Below the pieces are notes generated by a model, which was given only the letters and a program-made list of their open reading frames with translations, was not told the origin of the DNA and made no database searches. The position numbers were made by a program, and so were the translations under genes. Below are positions 58,382 to 64,000 of a DNA stretch of 64,000 bases, piece by piece. Position 1 is the first letter of the stretch. Every line of letters begins with the position of its first letter. This stretch comes from Hypomyces perniciosus (Eukaryota; Ascomycota; Sordariomycetes; Hypocreales; Hypocreaceae), in NCBI GenBank assembly GCA_008477525.1, contig SPDT01000006.1, forward strand, positions 2,569,501-2,633,500. Reading direction: 5' to 3'.

Positions 58382-60088
58382 TTAGTCCCGCTTCTGACTG
58401 CTTTCCCTATCATCCTCGGATATCGACGTCTTCTTCTCCTCGGTAATTCCTTCAGACATGCTTGCCGAAAGTGCCATGTGAGCATGCTCCTGGATGCCGT
58501 GCTGCGGCTCAATCATCACGGTGCTCTTGTGAGCGGGCTCGTCGCGATGGGGGTTCCAGGCCAGGAAGTCACGTCGGACTTCGACATAGTCGTACGAGAA
58601 TTCACCGTGCTGGTCATCGTCCATGCCGAGGAGCTCAGCCTCCTCAGAGGCGCGGAGCTTGAGGCCGGGGATGAGGTCGATGATCTTGGCGATAACGGCG
58701 CTCATGACGAAGGCGTATGCGGCCGCGGCAACGATGACGGCGATTTGCCAACCGAGGACGACGTATCTGCCGTCGAGGAAGCCGCCAAGTGCGCCAGTGT
58801 TGACGCCGTCGAGACCGATGATTCTACTGCTTGCGAAGAAACCGTTGAAGATGAGGCCGATGATGCCGCCGATGCCGTGCTCGGCGAAGATATCCAAGGA
58901 GTCGTCGATTCTGATCAGGAACTTGACTATTGAGCATGTCAGTCAGCACTTTCTGTCTAATGTTCTAATGTTGGAGACATCATGTTGGATAAGGAGAGAC
59001 TCACTCTTGGTGCCAAAGTTGCAAAGAACACCAGCCGCTACGCCGAGAATAATGCTGGCCCATGGATCAATGAAACCAGATGCAGGAGTCGCAGCCACCA
59101 AGCCGCTGATGGTGCCGGAGCACCAGCCCACCATGCTCCATTTCTTCGCCAGTCGAAAATCGAGCAAGCACCATGTCATGGCAGCAAACATGGCCGTCAA
59201 GCACGAATTCAAACAAGCCTGAACAGCTCGCAGATTCGCTCCAAAAGCAGATCCACCGTTGAAGCCCAACCAGCCGAACCACAGGAGAATAGTGCCCAGG
59301 GTGATGAGGGAGATGTTGTGGGGTCGGAAGTTGAGCAGCATTTTCTCGTTGCGTCGGCCGAGAACCCAGGAGTAGGCAAGGGCCGAGGCGCCGGAGCCGA
59401 TCTCGACGGGGACGCCGCCGGCATAGTCGAGGACACCGGCTTTGAAGGCCCAGCCGTTGGGGTTCCACACCCAGTAGGCCATAGGGCAGTAAACGAGGGT
59501 GGCCCAGAAGAAGCAGAAGACCATGCTGGGGACGACACGGCCCCGCTCGGCAACGGCCCCGACGGTTAGGCAGGCGGTGACGGCGCAGAACATCATCTGG
59601 TAGAGGGCGTAGAGGAGGGCGGGGACGAGGGGTGAGCCCGGGGAGGGGGCGGCCAGAACACCCCTGAGACCGAAGTTCGTCATGTCGCCGATATAGCCGT
59701 TGCCGGAGGTGGTGCTAAAGGCGAGAGTGTATCCCCAGAAATACCACTGGAAGACGATGACGCTGAAGGACATCATCGTCACCCACAACATTGAAAGGGC
59801 CGACTTCCGGCGGGCGAGGCCGGAGTAGAGGAAGGCCACGCCGGGGACCATGATCAGCACCAGAGAGGCGCAGATGATGATAAAGGCCTGATCGCCAGAC
59901 TGGTACCATTGGTTCAGGTTTTCGATGGCTGGGAGAAGTGATGTTAGCGATCTGGCGTCCCGGGTCGTGGCTTGGGTTACATGTCGAAGCGTCAGCACGA
60001 GGAACACGGAGTGCTACTTACTAGGATCACCACCCAGCGACCCGGTGCCATTGTACACCGTGGGTGCCCCGGTATGGGCGTACGACAT
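58382..60088 (-). CDS. ammonium permease, MEP1/MEP3-type Amt family
   Basis: Three exons: 60088..60022, 59928..59005, 58926..58382; 511 aa. Donors are GTAAGT and GTGAGT; junctions restore ACC and ATC. About eleven hydrophobic helices are visible. Signature stretches are PGVAFLYSGLARRKSALSML, WFGWLGFNGGSAFGANLRA and DIFAEHGIGGIIG. The first position of the twin-histidine pair is glutamate (Glu198 in YAGGVPVEIGSG); the second His (AEHGIGG) is present. In yeast that Glu distinguishes Mep1/Mep3 from Mep2. The C-terminal tail is cytosolic and Ser-rich. Role: uptake of ammonium across the plasma membrane. GATA sites lie upstream, consistent with AreA/NIT2 control of nitrogen use (inference). Confidence 0.93.
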
Positions 60089-63000
60089 GATGGGTAAGGC
60101 GGTATCTGAGATACGGTCGTTTGACGAACCCGGGCCTCGATCGATCAATCCTCGAGGAGGCAGACTAGGTGGTCAGAGATCGGATACCGGCAAAACAAAG
60201 CGACGCCCCGTGAGTAATCCAAGCTACGGCGTGTGTTGATAAGGTTGCAGATAGTAAGATGGCTCCGGGTTTCACAACGAAGCTACTGCTCGATGGATTG
60301 GACGGGATGGTCAGGCGGATGAATTGGTTAGAGATAGCGGACGGGGGAAAGGAGGAAAAGGAGGAATGGAAAGAGAGATAGGAGAGAAAACGAGGAGACG
60401 GCAGGGGATGGAGCAAAGATAACGAACTGGTCTCGGTCTGTATATAAAGTCTACGGAGTACTACTACTACTGCTGCTACTGCGAAGTACGGATACATTGA
60501 ACGGAGTATGGGGGAATGGGCAAATGGCCACACTCGCGAGTCTCAGCCCGGTTTCCGGTCCCTGCTTTCTTTACCCCGGACAGACGCGCGCGATAGATAA
60601 GACGCCGGGGGTGCCGTTTATCTTGGTGACAGGACAGGAGCAAAGGGCTTGAGCAATTGAATTACTACTAAGACGGGGGGTGGTTCGCTGAACTTTGCCT
60701 ATCTGTCAGAGACGTTTGAGCTAGGAGCGTAGATCGGCGCTCTGCACATGAACGCGGAGAGAGAGGCGGGAAAAGAGGCTTAGATAGTGCATCAGGTAAA
60801 AGAGACGAGACATTGATAAGGAATATGCGGCTTGTCACGCCGTACAGGGTACCACAGCTGATATGAGCCCGGAGAGACAGAGATATGGAAGATAAGGTGA
60901 GGCGTGTATAAATGTCGGTACGTACAAATAGAAAACGCAGACAGATATCAAGAGATACGGCTAGCCGGGATTGGGGGGGGGGACCCCCTAAGAACCCGGA
61001 AACAGTGTGGGCTCCCGCAGCAAAGGCATGTATCTTTCCAGTACTGCCGCAAACAGGCATATATCGGGCCCAGCCGGGATGTTCTTCTGGTATGTACTCC
61101 GTACGGAGCATTAGATAGTAGTACTCGAAAACGTATTATAACATAACTATTGAAGAGCATGCACAATCTCTTCGTCTTTTTTTTTTTTGGTGGTTGTTTC
61201 TTTCTTCTCACGGGCTGAGTTCAGCGCCAAAACCTCACCTAGAAAACGGGGGGGGCGCATCTCCAGCCCATGTCCAACCCCCTAGCTTACCCATCAATGC
61301 CCGAAGAAAGATGACAATTTGCCTTTTTTCTTCTTCCTCGTTGGGCATCAAAATCCGGAAGAAAATATCTATCAATGAAATGAAGGGAAAGAGAAAAAAA
61401 AAAGACGAAGCGGATTTAGCAAGGGAGCAGTAAACCAGGCTGTCAGTCGGCTCCTCGTTGCCGAGACAAGACATCTCTGAGACCTCTTCTGGCCCATTGT
61501 GCAGGCAATGACACCTGCGTCATTCAATGAATAGAAAATATGATATACTACTATGTAATATACATACTGTGCTCTGGCCAATCGCCATCTGCGATAAGCA
61601 ACCGGGAGAAAAGCAATAATCGAAAAAGCTTGTTCCTGTTCCTCCTGGCAGTGAATCGGCAGGCAGCCAAGATTTCAAGAAATGCCGTCACTTCATCATG
61701 TAACTGATAAGAACGTCCAGCAATGCCCACTAGGCATGATTGGGCCCGTTTGCGCGTACCCCCGCCCCTTCTAGATAGTTTGCAGTAGTAGTAGCAGTAG
61801 CAGTAATACTATCACGGCTCCGTAGAAGCTGTGGCTCCGTGGAGATTATGCTTCTGTTTATAGCCGCGGCTCGGAGGTAATAGCTCACATCAAGCAAGAA
61901 GTCTTGTGACGCGCAGATGATTGAAGACCCCAAAGCCAAAACGGATCACCGAGCCATCTTGTGTTGCCCTGGATGTCATTGACTCTCTCTATCTGGACGG
62001 TAATCACACATCGCTTTGTAAAAGTTTACCTTTACCGAGTCAACCCACATGTCAAATCCCCCCCCCAAGATCTCTGTGCTGCCGATGACTACATAAGCCC
62101 TGCATCCATATCGTATCCGGGATATGAAATAATTCCATTTCCTTGATTCTGCAAAGATGTAGACGTAACCATGGATCGACTTCGCCCACCCATGCCAAGG
62201 AAGCCAAGCAATCGACGCCTGCCACTCGGAAGAGGTCCTTGGCGATGATCTGTGTAAATCCACGAAGATATCAATGTGAACAACATGCTACTCAAAAGAG
62301 TATGTCTTCATAGATCAGTGCCAGACAAGGCAGACAGAGTCGACGTCTTTAGCTGGTCCAAACATATTTTCAGGCTTGGCTCCTGCTACAAGCTCATGTT
62401 TCCACTTCATACGGAGTACATACGAAGTACATGCAAAAGGTAATGCAGCAGCAGACCTCCAAGCACATCCCGGGGACCCACGCCCTTCACGCGAAAAACA
62501 ATCGTAGCTGAAAACCGAAAAACGAAAAAAACGAAAAAAAAAAAAAGCCCGAAACGTCCACAAAGTCACTGTACCTCATTCCCCGAAAGGAAAGCCAAAA
62601 AAACACAAACATGGCTGGCTATCTTTTCCCCCCAGCCTTATCAAAAACCCGGACAGCCAATCACAGGGCAGCTTGCTCATTACGTGCGAGAAACCCCGAT
62701 TTGGTTATTTATGGGGACGTGTGTCCGTATCGGGTATCGGGCCGGATGTTGCATTCCGACCTCTCTCTGCGAGATCCGAGATGATCGATTGTTATAATCC
62801 GATGATGTGCCAAGAGTGTGTTGATAATACTACGGCGTATCATGATTCGCATGAAGTATCCAGATTCTATTATGTTTCGTTGATTAAAACAAATTAGTTA
62901 CCTTGCATTCCTTTTGGGCGTCTTTCTAATGTCCGAAGCTGCAACTCAGCAGCAGACATGGAAACGTCTCTCTAGGCAAGATGCTTGTTTTGCATGTTCC

Positions 63001-63376
63001 GTAGCTCATTCACTCTTACAACCAACTCACATGCCCTTTCTGCACTTCTACATATCCTCAATCAATTTAGGTACATAGAAATTGGTATTGTGCGGTCTCA
63101 TCAATCATCATGTGCCCCGAACGCTTATCGTGATGTACATACATACTGCCCAATATCATACTTTTTTACCCCGAGTTTCCTCCTCTTTGCTTCGGGTCGT
63201 CCCTAACCAAGTCTCGAAAGTGTCCCCCTGGCATTAGTCATGTGAAGAGATGGGATATCACAAAGCCATGCCGATCCAGCTCCCTGGAAGTGGCAGTTGT
63301 GCCTCCATCATGACCAGACAGCCAAGCCACCAATCCAGCCATAAACGCCGGCTATCATTGCCCCGTTACCCAAAGA
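60089..63376. other. 3.3-kb intergenic: permease promoter and CRT10-like 3' flank
   Basis: No supported gene. It holds the GATA-rich permease promoter, a TATATAAA-type sequence near 60442, GTAC-type motifs (60453, 61094, 62410), a CAGTAGTAG-rich run near 61785-61806 and several homopolymers (G-run near 60975, T-run near 61175, A-run near 62535). The short frames do not look coding. Confidence 0.45.
60238..60623 (-). promoter_or_regulatory. GATA-site cluster upstream of the ammonium permease
   Basis: HGATAR sites: TGATAA (60238..60243), AGATAA (60418..60423), overlapping CGATAG and AGATAA (60591..60600), and a reversed AGATAA, TTATCT on the plus strand (60618..60623). They lie 150-535 bp upstream of the permease start. 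Areas like this are bound by the nitrogen activators AreA/NIT2 in other ascomycetes. Binding here is inferred. Confidence 0.5.
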
Positions 63377-64000
63377 TCAAAAAATGCAGAGCTTACCGGT
63401 TTGCTCCTCACGCGTTATTTCATATGTCAGAATATCATGAGTCCGATAATGCAGCATCAGCCTATACCGTCTCGGCACAGCTGCCCGGTTCACCTTGTGA
63501 CCACCCATGTGGACATCGTCTTGCACGGGCCCAATGGCCATCCCGTGTAACGGCCGCAGAGTCTTTCTATATGCACTTTCGTCCGACTCTCTCGGCAGAA
63601 TCCACTCAACCCGGAGGCCGTGATCCCATACGCCTGCCTGATTCTTGACTGGCGATCTGAGCTTCGTTGGTGTAAGGAGCAGGACCCGTCCTATTTGCGA
63701 CCCTACAACGACTAGCGAAAGCTCAGGAATATGAGCCAGCATGCTAAGTCGACTCGTTGCGCGGAAATAGGGCCGAATAGTTCGGTCCTGAAACATGCCC
63801 AGTGTGACGGCGTCAGGACACAAAACTCCCACCTCCTTTGAGACCCGTTCATTCTTTCTCAGAAGGCTTCGTAATTCTAGGTCCTTCTCATAGGCACGAA
63901 GAAATCGATATTGCTTGGCTACGCGCTCGATTCGGCGATCCGTCCTACGAGAGACGTTGGGATTGAACTGTACGGGCCTTCTGAGAAACTCAACAAGAAA
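63377..64000 (-). CDS. CRT10-like protein, C-terminal part (runs off the window)
   Basis: Open from the window edge (64000) to a stop at 63377, so the N-terminal part lies outside; about 207 residues are visible. Sequence such as LRRPVQFNPNVSRRTDRRIE, YRFLRAYEKDLELRSLLRKN, RPYFRATSRLSMLAHIPELS, VVVGSQIGRVLLLTPTKL and RPLHGMAIGPVQ is what I associate with the fungal CRT10 family. In yeast, CRT10 influences transcription of ribonucleotide reductase genes. The name rests on memory of the family and is moderately certain. The frame ends TREEQTGKLCIF; a GTAAGC just before the stop could instead be a splice donor, so the very C-terminus could differ. Confidence 0.6.
   Translation of the reverse strand, partial: FLVEFLRRPVQFNPNVSRRTDRRIERVAKQYRFLRAYEKDLELRSLLRKNERVSKEVGVLCPDAVTLGMFQDRTIRPYFRATSRLSMLAHIPELSLVVVGSQIGRVLLLTPTKLRSPVKNQAGVWDHGLRVEWILPRESDESAYRKTLRPLHGMAIGPVQDDVHMGGHKVNRAAVPRRYRLMLHYRTHDILTYEITREEQTGKLCIF

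Noticed and set aside
1..64000. Secondary-metabolite gene cluster around the dioxygenase and zinc-cluster gene
   Set aside because: No polyketide synthase, NRPS, terpene cyclase or other backbone gene lies in the window; two neighbouring genes are not enough.

Overview
This window is nuclear DNA of a filamentous ascomycete (Pezizomycotina), most likely a sordariomycete and probably of the order Hypocreales. The evidence is the gene set (ATG33, MPH1, MEX67, a NUC-1-type bHLH regulator, CDC14, SURF4/ERV29, SF3B6, a HeLo-domain protein, a membrane-anchored phytase-like phosphatase, a MEP-type ammonium permease) and the gene structure: introns of about 50-250 bp, GTAAGT/GTATGT donors, CTAAC-like branch sites, and long CT-rich leaders. 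The genus cannot be fixed from sequence alone. I find no rRNA, tRNA, CRISPR array or intact transposon.

Layout. 0-8.5 kb is a housekeeping block: ATG33-like (-), the FANCM-type helicase MPH1 (-), and MEX67 (+), the last two sharing a divergent promoter. 8.5-17.5 kb holds one large gene (a Kelch-like single-pass membrane protein, +) between two long non-coding stretches. 17.5-23.5 kb has the NUC-1/PHO4-like bHLH factor (+), a small KEOPS subunit PCC1 (-, with a GC-AG intron) and CDC14 phosphatase (+). 24.4-28.7 kb is an accessory-looking segment on the minus strand with a HeLo-domain pseudokinase and a protein whose C-terminus resembles ADP-ribosyltransferase-like folds. 30-36.3 kb carries SURF4/ERV29 (-), an MBD4-like HhH-GPD DNA glycosylase (-) and the splicing factor SF3B6/p14 (+). 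39-43 kb has a SWIM-zinc-finger protein (+) and a kinase-like gene (-) broken by a frameshift in a seven-base homopolymer. 43-47.7 kb is gene-poor. 47.7-54 kb has a zinc-cluster protein (+, seven exons) and a TauD-family dioxygenase (+). 55.7-60.1 kb has a histidine acid phosphatase (+) and an ammonium permease (-), which converge. The right edge cuts a CRT10-like gene (-).

Themes. Several genes concern nutrient acquisition: a phosphate-regulon-type bHLH, a phytase-like phosphatase, and an ammonium permease with GATA sites upstream. They are not an operon and are not shown to be co-regulated. The intergenic DNA is sprinkled with an 11-bp palindromic motif, GTAC-N3-GTAC (N3 = GGA/GAA or complement), 13 exact copies, none inside a called CDS. 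Exon boundaries were worked out by hand from splice signals and reading-frame continuity. Gene names rest on recognised motifs and family knowledge, not on a database search.
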